NCBI GenBank assembly: GCA_949299135.1
Contig: CASFZG010000005.1
Coordinates: 55,534-119,533, forward strand
Reading direction: 5' to 3'
Source of the DNA: an uncultured Phascolarctobacterium sp.
Lineage (GTDB): Bacteria > Bacillota > Negativicutes > Acidaminococcales > Acidaminococcaceae
DNA length: 64,000 nt
In this document: piece by piece, positions 48,277 to 55,821 of the stretch
How positions within the stretch are numbered: position 1 is the first letter of the stretch
Layout: every line of letters starts with the position of its first letter
Position numbers and translations under genes: made by a program
Notes under the pieces: generated by a model
What the model saw: the letters and a program-made list of their open reading frames with translations, nothing else
What the model was told of the DNA's origin: nothing
Databases searched by the model: none

Positions 48277-49604
48277 TCGCCGCCATCGGCAAGGCTTACT
48301 GTTACCTGCGGAGCGGTAAAATAATGTACCTTTTTGGCAAAGATTAAGTCAAACGCCTGCTGCTCAAACGCGCGCAACACTTTGTAATCGTGCATTACCT
48401 GCTCCTCGCTGCCGCATAATTGCAGTTCGCCCGGCGTGGTGGCAAGGTCAACCGTTACTTCTACGCGCATAGTGCTTTTAACATAATCAAAATCGCCCTT
48501 GCGCACCGTTGGCAAATATTTAAGCAGCGTAAACAGCGGAATCTCTTTCAGCTCCGCAGATTCCTGCGAGATAAACACCTTCGTCATAATCGTTTTGGCC
48601 GGGCTGTAAGGCTTGGCCGCAAAAGTTGCCGCCGATGCCGGGTCAATGTAAGTATCAAGCGAAACATCAATAATAAAATGCCCCAGCGCCTCCTGCAAGG
48701 CTTCCGTGTCGTGCACCGCACCCATCGGGCGCGCGCCGGTTTCAATCAAAAGCGGTCCGCGTTCCGTCAGCATTATCTCAGTGTGCGAGGGCCCATATTC
48801 AAAGCCCAGCGCGTCCAGTACCTGCAAAGCGTAATCCATTACCGCCCGCTCGTCCGCGTCCGGCTGCGTTACCAGTTTGGCATAATCGTAAGCATTGCCC
48901 TTATCGCCCACGGCAATTTTGCGATAACGCCACACGTCGGTAATGGCATGCCTGCCGCCGCAGGATACCGTGTTGACAATAAATTCCGTGCCTTTGGCGA
49001 ACTCCTGCATTAAAATCTGCGCGTTGCCGTAACCAAACAGGTCGCTATCTTTAAACACTTCTTCCGCTTTAGCGCGCAGTTCGTCCATACTGCTGCAAAA
49101 ATGCACGCCTTTTGTGCCAGCACCGCTAAGCGGTTTAATAACAACAGGCCATGTGTTCCATTCTGCCGCCAGCTGCAAGCACTCATCAACACTGTTTAAT
49201 TTTGCGCTGCGGATGGCAGGCACACCTGCCTTTTGCAGTGCTTCCACCATCGCAAATTTGTTGCGGCGGCACTCCGCCGTTGCGGGGTCGTTGCCCGGCA
49301 GACCGGCCTTGCGAGCCAGATAATCCGCCGCGATAACGCCCAGTTCGCTGCCTGCCACAACCGCCACCGGCTGAAATTTCTCCAGCAGTGCCTGATACGC
49401 TTCGCTGCTGTCGCTTTCCATAAAAATAATATCATCCGTAAATTTGCGCGCATAATCGCTGCCGCCGATGCGGTATTGCTTGTAAACGCCGGTGACATTT
49501 TCCAGATACGGATAGATAACCACCGGATGATAGCCGCGCCAGGCGATTTCCTTGGCGTAAAAGCGCCCTGTCGAAACGGCTTCTATAATAAAAATGTTCT
49601 GCAT
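48228..49604 (-). CDS. ATP-grasp carboxylate-amine ligase family protein
   Basis: A 458-residue ATP-grasp enzyme. The N-terminal Rossmann-like part (about 1-110; FIIEAVSTGRFYAKEIAWRG) is followed by the lid and ATP-binding part (WPVVIKPLSGAGTKGVHFCS; ILMQEFAKGTEFIVNTVSCG) and the metal-binding end (GPSHTEIMLTERGPLLIETG, then ARPMGA). This resembles L-amino-acid ligases (BacD/YwfE-like) that join two amino acids or an amino acid to a carboxylate. The product cannot be predicted. It forms its own short unit with the small gene at 48079; a terminator separates it from the upstream minus-strand operon. Confidence 0.85.
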   Translation of the reverse strand: MQNIFIIEAVSTGRFYAKEIAWRGYHPVVIYPYLENVTGVYKQYRIGGSDYARKFTDDIIFMESDSSEAYQALLEKFQPVAVVAGSELGVIAADYLARKAGLPGNDPATAECRRNKFAMVEALQKAGVPAIRSAKLNSVDECLQLAAEWNTWPVVIKPLSGAGTKGVHFCSSMDELRAKAEEVFKDSDLFGYGNAQILMQEFAKGTEFIVNTVSCGGRHAITDVWRYRKIAVGDKGNAYDYAKLVTQPDADERAVMDYALQVLDALGFEYGPSHTEIMLTERGPLLIETGARPMGAVHDTEALQEALGHFIIDVSLDTYIDPASAATFAAKPYSPAKTIMTKVFISQESAELKEIPLFTLLKYLPTVRKGDFDYVKSTMRVEVTVDLATTPGELQLCGSEEQVMHDYKVLRAFEQQAFDLIFAKKVHYFTAPQVTVSLADGGEWLQLALSKLQSAGRI

Positions 49605-49661
49605 GTGCCCGCCCCCTTAATTTGTTAGTTTAATTATAACATAACGCCCGCACAAACACTA

Positions 49662-49685
49662 AAGCCCCGCCAAAAGGCAGGGCTT
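49662..49685 (-). terminator. Terminator of the thioesterase/CofE-like operon
   Basis: AAGCCCTGCC-TTTT-GGCGGGGCTT on the minus strand, followed by a short T-rich tail; one G-U pair. Confidence 0.75.
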
Positions 49686-49689
49686 GTTT

Positions 49690-50214
49690 TTATTTCAGCA
49701 GGGCTTTTACTTCATCCGTACTGATGGTTATAAACTTTTTAACGGTGTACAGGTTTTCGCGCCCGCGGCATTCCCAAAACAGTGCCACGTCAAAGTCAGG
49801 CAGGCCTTCAACCGCTTCTTTCAGCGTCGCGCCGTGCATCGGGGTAACTTCAAATTTGGCAGTCATGGTTTTATGCTCGCCTTTGGGCATTACCAGCGCT
49901 TCAAAATAATCGTCGTCGCGCGGTACGTCCTTTAAATTAATTTTACCGCGGATGAGCGCTTTGTCGTACTGCTCCTGCGGCAGGTAAATGCGCATAAAAG
50001 CGTCCAGCACAAGGCCTTCGTCGCCGCCTTCGTTGGTAAAAGGCACGTCCACATTAAAGCACAGCTTATCATCGGTTTTGCCAGCCAGCTCCGCTTTGGT
50101 GCGTTTGGCAACGTCAAAAACAAATTTATGTTTGGGCTGCATGGCAATAAACACTGCCATCGCCGCTACGCCCAGCAGGAAAAGCCCTGCGATAATTTCC
50201 AATACCAGTAACAT
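49690..50214 (-). CDS. Membrane-anchored hypothetical protein
   Basis: A 174-residue protein with one N-terminal transmembrane helix (MLLVLEIIAGLFLLGVAAMA) and a soluble domain rich in beta-strand patterns (LCFNVDVPFTNEGGDEGLVLD; HKTMTAKFEVTPMHGAT). Start ATG 50214, 6 nt after GGAGGG. No family recognised. It is the third gene of the unit thioesterase - CofE-like ligase - this protein, which suggests a job connected with these enzymes at the membrane. Confidence 0.75.
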   Translation of the reverse strand: MLLVLEIIAGLFLLGVAAMAVFIAMQPKHKFVFDVAKRTKAELAGKTDDKLCFNVDVPFTNEGGDEGLVLDAFMRIYLPQEQYDKALIRGKINLKDVPRDDDYFEALVMPKGEHKTMTAKFEVTPMHGATLKEAVEGLPDFDVALFWECRGRENLYTVKKFITISTDEVKALLK

Positions 50215-50226
50215 CACAAGCCCTCC

Positions 50227-50871
50227 TTATTCAGCGTAATTTTTAATAACAACAATCGGCGTTTTCTGGCTGCCGTTGCCAAAGGGGTTGTCAATCAAAA
50301 TCTGCGCAACCTTGTCAGGGTCAACGCCTTCGCTCCAGCCCAAAACGGCGGCGCGTTTCAAATCGTTAACGTCGGCAATGGCCGCACCGTAGCAGCCCGC
50401 CGCCTTGCGGATTTCTTCCGACACCTTGTGCGGTTCAAACGGGCCGTAAACAATGTGTTTGTCGTACGGCGGCATGGTACCGGTAACATCGTCAATCAGG
50501 CGTGCCTGATAACCGGCCATTTCGTAAAACACGCCGCGTTTGCCTACGCATTTAGCGGCAAAACCGCAGATAACAGCGATAATAACCTTCATCGCGCCTT
50601 CAGCGTCAAGCAGTGCCTGCATGCTGTACCAGCCGCTGATGCTGCCCTTGGCAGGGAACAGATGGCACAAAGTTTTTGCCAGAAACGACGGTTTAAAATC
50701 CTCGCAGCGTTTTGCGCCGTCCTGCGTAATGGCAACAACGCTTTCGGCAGCGCAAACAACGTCGCGCGGGCCGATTTTATCCTTACCGTATTCCAAAATA
50801 GCGTCGACGATATTGTCATGGTGCGTTAAAATGCGCGTCGGCACCGGTATAATTTCGTATTTTTCTTCCAT
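50227..50871 (-). CDS. CofE-like gamma-glutamyl ligase domain protein
   Basis: A 214-residue protein resembling coenzyme F420-0:gamma-glutamyl ligase (COG1478), present in Firmicutes that make no F420. Visible features: IPVPTRILTHHDNIVDAI, DVVCAAESVVAITQDG, a GSISGWYSMQALLD segment, YEMAGYQARLIDDVTGTMPP and ADVNDLKRAAVLGWSEG. It overlaps the thioesterase stop by one base (TGATG). True glutamyl-ligase activity on F420 is unlikely here, since no cofactor genes are seen; the real acceptor is unknown. Confidence 0.8.
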   Translation of the reverse strand: MEEKYEIIPVPTRILTHHDNIVDAILEYGKDKIGPRDVVCAAESVVAITQDGAKRCEDFKPSFLAKTLCHLFPAKGSISGWYSMQALLDAEGAMKVIIAVICGFAAKCVGKRGVFYEMAGYQARLIDDVTGTMPPYDKHIVYGPFEPHKVSEEIRKAAGCYGAAIADVNDLKRAAVLGWSEGVDPDKVAQILIDNPFGNGSQKTPIVVIKNYAE

Positions 50872-51296
50872 CAGTGCTTCTCCTCCGCCTGCTCTTTAAG
50901 GTAATAAGCGTTAATCCTGTCGTAAAAAGCTCCGCTTAAGCGGGTGATATGCCCGTTGCTGTCCGTAAACACATTGCGCGATTCGCCTTCTGCCAGCACA
51001 GCGCCGTCCTTTTTGCGGACAATTTGATATTTAAAATCCATCTTTGCGCGGGTGAACGCCGTCATCGTGGCGCAGATTTCAATTTCATCGTCGTACAGCG
51101 CCGATTCCTTGTAATTACATTCCACATGCGTAATGGGGAAAATAATATTGGCGTTCATCAATTCCCACAGTTCCACACCGGCGGCACGCAGCCACGCCAC
51201 GCGGCCCATCTCAAACCAGCGGAAGTAGTTGCTGTGATGCACAACGCCCATCATGTCGGTTTCTACATAACGGACACGGTCACAAATGCTTACCAT
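50871..51296 (-). CDS. Acyl-CoA thioesterase, hot-dog fold (YbgC/FadM type)
   Basis: A 141-residue 4HBT thioesterase. The catalytic Asp is in VRYVETDMMGVVHHSNYFRW, followed by the long central helix (FEMGRVAWLRAAGV) and beta sheet (FKYQIVRKKDGAVLAEGESR). It hydrolyses acyl-CoA thioesters; chain length is not predictable. It is first in a three-gene unit with the CofE-like protein and the membrane-anchored protein. Confidence 0.9.
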   Translation of the reverse strand: MVSICDRVRYVETDMMGVVHHSNYFRWFEMGRVAWLRAAGVELWELMNANIIFPITHVECNYKESALYDDEIEICATMTAFTRAKMDFKYQIVRKKDGAVLAEGESRNVFTDSNGHITRLSGAFYDRINAYYLKEQAEEKH

Positions 51297-51477
51297 ATAA
51301 TAACTCCTTTATAAACAAAACTATCATATTATAATAAAATTTTTAACTAATAATCTTATTATGACATGGAGACCAAATGTCATAATAAAGCTATATAATT
51401 ATACCACTGTTAAAGTAACGCTGCAAATTTATTTATGTTTATTTAGAACCGCAAAAAATTAAAGCAGGTTTCCCTGC

Positions 51478-51506
51478 TTTGCAAAAGTATCTTTTTGTGT
51501 TATAAT
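51478..51506 (+). promoter_or_regulatory. Promoter of toxin locus 1
   Basis: TTTGCA at 51478-51483, 17 nt, TATAAT at 51501-51506. Transcription would start about 55 nt before the toxin ATG. Confidence 0.55.
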
Positions 51507-51567
51507 CTTCAACATGAGATAATCTGATGGTCGGTCTCTCTCCGCTTAGCGAGGAGGTGGTTAAGCT

Positions 51568-51645
51568 ATGAGTACCTATGAAGCCTTATCTTTAATGATA
51601 GCTTTCGGAATTCTCGTTGCTACCATTATTTCTGGCAAGCGCTGA
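51568..51645 (+). CDS. Type I holin-like toxin, locus 1 (25 residues)
   Basis: A short membrane peptide starting MSTYEALSLMIAFGILVA and ending SGKR, behind a strong GAGGAGGTGG ribosome site. The EALSLMIxFG block and single hydrophobic helix followed by basic residues are typical of the Firmicute holin-like toxin family (TxpA/BsrG-type relatives). These insert into the membrane and are held in check by an antisense RNA. The antisense promoter is present downstream at 51759-51786. A paralogue with the same layout is at 63605. Confidence 0.85.
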   Translation: MSTYEALSLMIAFGILVATIISGKR

Positions 51646-51649
51646 TTTA

Positions 51650-51752
51650 GCCCTGTAATGAAATAAGGCCACCGTGGCCGGCAGCCTTTCTTTCAATTCT
51701 CAAAAAATTCAGAGGAGAGGACTGACGCGCCAACATCAGGTTATCTCTCTTT
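51650..51752 (-). ncRNA. Predicted antisense RNA (antitoxin) of toxin locus 1
   Basis: A strong minus-strand promoter would start RNA near 51752, running toward and over the 3' part of the toxin mRNA. The start is inferred from the promoter; the left end is a guess. A GC-rich stem-loop GGCCACCGTGGCC lies at 51667-51679. The 3' block at 51714-51726 is nearly complementary to the toxin leader at 51530-51543. Confidence 0.6.
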
Positions 51753-51758
51753 CTTTAT

Positions 51759-51786
51759 ATTATAGCAAACCAAAACGCTTTGTCAA
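51759..51786 (-). promoter_or_regulatory. Antisense RNA promoter, locus 1
   Basis: On the minus strand TTGACA (51786-51781), 16 nt, TATAAT (51764-51759). The -35 box overlaps the stop codon of the DUF3842 gene. Confidence 0.8.
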
Positions 51787-52202
51787 ATTTTGCCGCCGCA
51801 GATTTCCACAATCTTATCGGCGGCTTCTTTTACAAGCTGGCTCATGGGCTTGTTATCCGTGCCGATAATTTCAAAATGGTTCTGCGCCACGGGCAAAAGC
51901 AGTTTGCGCGCGCGCGATGAAGCTACCGCCGCCGCCATTTGCGGCGTAATTTCGCCCAGCATGGAATTGGGCAGCACAATGCCGATAGGCCCGACGATAA
52001 CGTCCGCCGTCTGCGACGTTACGCACACTGCGTTTTCACCGGTCGCGCCGCGTTTAAGCCCTGCTTTCAGCATCGCCGCCGTTGCCAAAGCGTTAGTGCC
52101 AAGCCCGATAAGCTCCGTATCCTGCGGCAAGCGCCCTATAACCTGGCTGATGACCTGCGCCACCAGTCCGCCGCCCATGCCGTCTATAAAAACAATCCTC
52201 AT
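51783..52202 (-). CDS. DUF3842 family protein
   Basis: A 139-residue protein of the DUF3842 family found in Clostridia and Negativicutes. It starts MRIVFIDGMGGGLVAQVISQ, a glycine-rich nucleotide-binding-like loop, and continues ELIGLGTNALATAAMLKAG and ADVIVGPIGIVLPNSMLGEI. Function unknown. The start ATG 52202 lies right after GGAGGTTAAT. Its last codon overlaps the antisense promoter of the adjacent toxin locus, so the two are convergent and share sequence. Confidence 0.85.
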   Translation of the reverse strand: MRIVFIDGMGGGLVAQVISQVIGRLPQDTELIGLGTNALATAAMLKAGLKRGATGENAVCVTSQTADVIVGPIGIVLPNSMLGEITPQMAAAVASSRARKLLLPVAQNHFEIIGTDNKPMSQLVKEAADKIVEICGGKI

Positions 52203-52314
52203 ATTAACCTCCACGTAAGTGCCGCGCACTTTTTACATTATTATATCATCTGCGCAGGCAGTTTTAAACAGGCGTAAATTTTTTGTTAACTTTGCAATTT
52301 TTACGCTGCCGCTG

Positions 52315-52343
52315 TTGAATTTATGTTGTTTTTCCTGCATAAT
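52315..52343 (+). promoter_or_regulatory. Promoter of the HAD phosphatase gene
   Basis: TTGAAT 52315-52320, 17 nt, CATAAT 52338-52343. It implies a transcription start near 52350, after the only upstream in-frame ATG (52323). Confidence 0.65.
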
Positions 52344-52379
52344 AAAAACAGGGTTTATCACCGGAAAGGAGTGTTTACC

Positions 52380-53168
52380 ATAGAAGCATTAAACGAAATC
52401 AGAAACAAAAAAGGCTTTATCTGCGATATGGACGGCGTCATCTATCACGGCAACAAGCTGCTGCCCGGCGTTAAGGAATTTGTGGACTGGCTGTACCGCG
52501 AAGATAAAAAGTTCCTGTTCCTTACTAATTCCAGCGACCGCTCGCCGCGCGATTTAATGCAAAAATTGCAGCGCATGGGGCTGGATATCGACGAAACGCA
52601 TTTTTACACCAGCGCCCAGGCAACGGCGCGTTTTTTAAAAAGCCAACAGCCCGGCTGCAGCGCTTACGTGATGGGCGAAGCAGGCCTGATGAACGCGCTG
52701 TATGAAGAAGGCATCACCATGAACGATACCACGCCGGATTACGTCGTTATCGGCGAGCCGAAATCCTACAACTACGAAATGATTATCAAAGCCGTTAAGC
52801 TGATTCAGAACGGCGCGAAACTTGTCGCTACCAATTCGGATTTGACAGGTCCGACGGAAAACGGAATTATCCCGGCGTGCCGCGCTTTTGTTGCACCAAT
52901 TGAGCTTGCCACCGGCAAGAACGCTTACTTTGTGGGCAAGCCTAACCCCTTAATGATGCGCACCGGCCTGCGTATGCTTGGCGTGCACAGCGACGAAGCG
53001 GCGATGATTGGCGACCGTATGGACACCGACATTGTTGCCGGTATGGAAAGCGGGCTTGAAACGGTACTGGTTTTAAGCGGCGTCACCACGCGCGAAAACA
53101 TGCAGGTGTTTGCTTACCGCCCGCGCCACATTTTAAACGGCGTCGGCGATATTGTACCGAAAGAATAA
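52380..53168 (+). CDS. NagD-type HAD phosphatase, probable AUA start
   Basis: A haloacid-dehalogenase-family phosphatase (NagD/AraL/phosphoglycolate-phosphatase-like, class IIA), about 262 residues. Motif I is CDMDGVIYHG, motif II FLTNSS, the C2 cap lies in the middle (YVVIGEPKSYNYEMI), then KPNP and motif IV GDRMDTDIVAG. The reading frame has no ATG, GTG or TTG at a sensible distance from the clear GGAAAGGAG site; ATA at 52380-52382 lies 8 nt after it and gives IEALNEIRNKKGF. The ATG at 52323 lies inside the predicted promoter. The 3' end of this gene is duplicated at 56641. Confidence 0.88.
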   Translation: MEALNEIRNKKGFICDMDGVIYHGNKLLPGVKEFVDWLYREDKKFLFLTNSSDRSPRDLMQKLQRMGLDIDETHFYTSAQATARFLKSQQPGCSAYVMGEAGLMNALYEEGITMNDTTPDYVVIGEPKSYNYEMIIKAVKLIQNGAKLVATNSDLTGPTENGIIPACRAFVAPIELATGKNAYFVGKPNPLMMRTGLRMLGVHSDEAAMIGDRMDTDIVAGMESGLETVLVLSGVTTRENMQVFAYRPRHILNGVGDIVPKE

Positions 53169-53233
53169 ACAATTTAAAACAACAGCACCAACCTTTTTAA
53201 GCAGAAGTCTTAACGGCTTCTGCTTTTTTGCTT
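53130..53233 (+). repeat. 104-bp direct repeat, left copy (3' end of the HAD gene and its terminator)
   Basis: It covers the last 12 codons of the HAD gene (ILNGVGDIVPKE and stop) and the terminator hairpin. It matches 56641-56744 at 100 of 104 positions. Confidence 0.95.
53201..53229 (+). terminator. Terminator of the HAD gene
   Basis: GCAGAAG-TCTTAACGG-CTTCTGC followed by TTTTTT; copied at 56711-56740. Confidence 0.85.
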
Positions 53234-53252
53234 ATAACAGCCAAGTAAAATA

Positions 53253-53281
53253 TTGTTATTATATCTTTTTTCTAATATAAT
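53253..53281 (+). promoter_or_regulatory. Promoter of the restriction-modification operon
   Basis: TTGTTA 53253-53258, 17 nt, TATAAT 53276-53281, 36 nt before the chosen start of the methylase-nuclease gene. Confidence 0.7.
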
Positions 53282-53316
53282 ATATAGATATGAAAGAAAA
53301 CTTACCGGAGGAAAAC

Positions 53317-55074
53317 ATGCACCCGTTTTTAAAGTGGGCTGGTGGCAAAACACAGCTTTTAGATGAAATAAGAAAATACTATCCTTTCATCACTAAAAAC
53401 ATTACTAAATATGCTGAACCATTCGTCGGTAGCGGTGCTGTTTTGTTTGATGTTCTTTCGCATTATACGCTGAAAGAAATATATATAAGCGATGTTAACA
53501 GAGAGTTAATCAATACCTATACGATTATTCGCAATAATATCAATGAACTTGTAGAATTATTGACAAAATATCAAAAAAAGTATTGGGGAATGAACTCATC
53601 TGAACAAAAAGAATATTATTTAAAACAACGAGACAGGTTTAATGATCTGAAAATAAACGGAAATACAAACGAAAATATCGAAAAAGCTGCATTAATGATC
53701 TTTTTAAATAGAACTTGTTTTAATGGACTTTATCGTGTTAATACCAAAGGCTTGTTTAATGTCCCGATAGGTTCTTACAAAAAACCTTTAATATGTGATG
53801 ATGAAAATTTAAGAGTAATATCGGAAAAATTACAAAATGTAAACATTATATGCGGAGACTATAAATCATTGGCAGATTTTATTGATCAAAATACTTTTGT
53901 GTATTTTGATCCTCCGTATCGTCCAATTACTGAAACGGCTAATTTTACATCATATACGGAAAATATATTTGGAGATCAAGAACAAATTGAACTGGCTGAA
54001 TTTGTTAAAAAAATTACGGGTAAAGGTGCGTTAATTCTTATTAGTAATTCAGATCCCAAAAACACCAATATCAACGATACTTTTTTTGATAACCTTTACA
54101 AAGACTACGATATAAAGAGAGTAGAAGCTAATCGTATGATAAACTGTAACGGTGAAGCACGCGGGAAAATTAACGAATTACTGATTTCAAATTTTAAAGG
54201 AGAAATGGGAATGGAAAACAGAGATTTTATTGTATGGTTAGCACATTTTAAAAAGAGCATTGCTAATTATGAATATTATACAGATTTCAAAAAAGTTTAT
54301 CATAACGTTAATGAAATGAAAGTAGAATTAAATATTTTAAATTCCTTGATTGGTTCTAAAAGCATAGAAGAAGATTTTGATAATTTATTGTCTAAATATC
54401 CTGAGGTTTTAAAATGTATACCAATTCTTTTAGCCGTACGTTCAAACGAAATTGATGCTATTGATGAAGATGGTTCTTTTACTTATAATTTTGACGAGCC
54501 TAATCTTACAATAGAACAATATAAAAAATTTATGCGCAAGACAGGCTTGTTTGATTTAATTCAAAATCATATAATTAACAATCTTGTCGATTATGTTACA
54601 GGTGTAGAAACAGGCCTGGATTCCAATGGACGCAAAAATCGCGGCGGCCATTTAATGGAAAATTTGGTAGAAAGTTTTATTAAAAAAGCCGGTTTTATTA
54701 AAGACCAAACCTATTTTAAAGAAATGTATATCAGCCAAATTACTCAAAAATGGGGTATAGATTTATCTGCTATTTCTAATCAGGGCAAAATGGAAAAACG
54801 TTTTGATTTTGTCATAAAAACCGACAATATGATTTATGGTATTGAAACGAACTTTTACAGCAGCGGCGGCAGCAAGTTAAATGAAACTGCCCGTAGTTAT
54901 AAAACTCTTGCGTTAGAAACAGATACTATAAATGGTTTTACCTTTGTTTGGTTTACTGATGGCAAAGGCTGGAAAAGTGCCAGAAACAATCTTGAAGAAA
55001 CCTTTGATGTCATGAAACATATCTACAATATTAACGATATGGAAAATGGCATAATTACAGAGGTTTTTAAATAA
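53317..55074 (+). CDS. Fused DpnII-type system: Dam-like adenine methylase + GATC endonuclease
   Basis: A 585-residue fusion. Residues 1-295 are an alpha-class (D12) N6-adenine methyltransferase: MHPFLKWAGGKTQLL, SAM loop PFVGSG (35-40), catalytic DPPY (198-201), ending NELLISNF. Residues 299-585 match the DpnII endonuclease (TGLDSNGRKNRGGHLMENL; EKRFDFVIKTD; GIETNFYSSGGSKLNETARS), predicted to cut unmethylated GATC. In classic DpnII loci these are separate genes. The joining codons contain AAAGGAG (54196-54202) 8 nt before ATG 54211, so a separate 287-residue nuclease may also be made. The start ATG 53317 follows GGAGG by 5 nt. The gene is much more AT-rich than the flanking core genes. Confidence 0.93.
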   Translation: MHPFLKWAGGKTQLLDEIRKYYPFITKNITKYAEPFVGSGAVLFDVLSHYTLKEIYISDVNRELINTYTIIRNNINELVELLTKYQKKYWGMNSSEQKEYYLKQRDRFNDLKINGNTNENIEKAALMIFLNRTCFNGLYRVNTKGLFNVPIGSYKKPLICDDENLRVISEKLQNVNIICGDYKSLADFIDQNTFVYFDPPYRPITETANFTSYTENIFGDQEQIELAEFVKKITGKGALILISNSDPKNTNINDTFFDNLYKDYDIKRVEANRMINCNGEARGKINELLISNFKGEMGMENRDFIVWLAHFKKSIANYEYYTDFKKVYHNVNEMKVELNILNSLIGSKSIEEDFDNLLSKYPEVLKCIPILLAVRSNEIDAIDEDGSFTYNFDEPNLTIEQYKKFMRKTGLFDLIQNHIINNLVDYVTGVETGLDSNGRKNRGGHLMENLVESFIKKAGFIKDQTYFKEMYISQITQKWGIDLSAISNQGKMEKRFDFVIKTDNMIYGIETNFYSSGGSKLNETARSYKTLALETDTINGFTFVWFTDGKGWKSARNNLEETFDVMKHIYNINDMENGIITEVFK

Positions 55075-55820
55075 TGGTCAAAAAAATAAATACGTGGCAG
55101 CCTGAAGATTTTGAACTGGAAATGACAACGCATTGGTCATTTCCAAAACGAGGCAATTGGGCAACCCATGACGCAAAATGGCGTGGTAACTGGTCGCCTT
55201 ATATACCGCGCAATATTTTGCTGCGATATTCGCAGGAAAATGATTTAGTATTAGACCAGTTTGCCGGTGGTGGAACTACACTAGTAGAAGCAAAGTTGTT
55301 AAAAAGAAATATTATAGGTGTTGACGTTAACGATTTTGCGCTTAACAGATGTAAAGAAAAAACAAATTTTGAATATCCGGATGCAACAGGTAAGGTTTAT
55401 ATCCGAAAAGGGGATGCAAGACATTTAGACTTTATTCCAAATGACAGTATTGATCTTATCTGTACTCATCCACCTTATGCCAACATTATAAAATATAGCG
55501 AGGACATAGAAGAGGATTTGTCACTTTTAAAAGTGCCGGATTTTTTAGATGAAATGAAAATGGTAGCTGATGAAAGCTACCGTGTTTTAAAAAAAGATAA
55601 ATTTTGTGCGATACTTATGGGAGATACACGTCAAAAAGGGCATGTTATACCAATGAGTTTTAAGGTAATGGAAATTTTTCAAAATGCCGAGTTTAAATTA
55701 AAAGAAACTATAATAAAAGAACAACATAACTGTCGCGCAACAGGCTATTGGAAAACTAACAGTGTAAAATATAATTTTTTGCTATTGGCTCACGAGTATT
55801 TGTTTGTGTTTAGGAAGTAA
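55074..55820 (+). CDS. Second DNA methyltransferase of the island
   Basis: A 248-residue N4/N6-type DNA methylase. SAM motif I is LVLDQFAGGGTT (about 57-68) and the catalytic motif IV is THPPY (about 130), with HPPY in place of DPPY. The N-terminal WSPYIPRNILLRYS resembles the motif X helix that in beta-class enzymes lies just before motif I near the C-terminus. The order X-I-IV is thus permuted relative to DpnA. Its start overlaps the previous stop by one base (TAATG). It probably protects the same site or single-stranded DNA as DpnA does; this is inference. Confidence 0.85.
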   Translation: MVKKINTWQPEDFELEMTTHWSFPKRGNWATHDAKWRGNWSPYIPRNILLRYSQENDLVLDQFAGGGTTLVEAKLLKRNIIGVDVNDFALNRCKEKTNFEYPDATGKVYIRKGDARHLDFIPNDSIDLICTHPPYANIIKYSEDIEEDLSLLKVPDFLDEMKMVADESYRVLKKDKFCAILMGDTRQKGHVIPMSFKVMEIFQNAEFKLKETIIKEQHNCRATGYWKTNSVKYNFLLLAHEYLFVFRK

Positions 55821-55821
55821 G

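Noticed and set aside
52323..52379. ATG 52323 as the HAD phosphatase start
   Set aside because: It lies inside the predicted promoter and has no ribosome site; it would add 19 residues unlike the family N-terminus.
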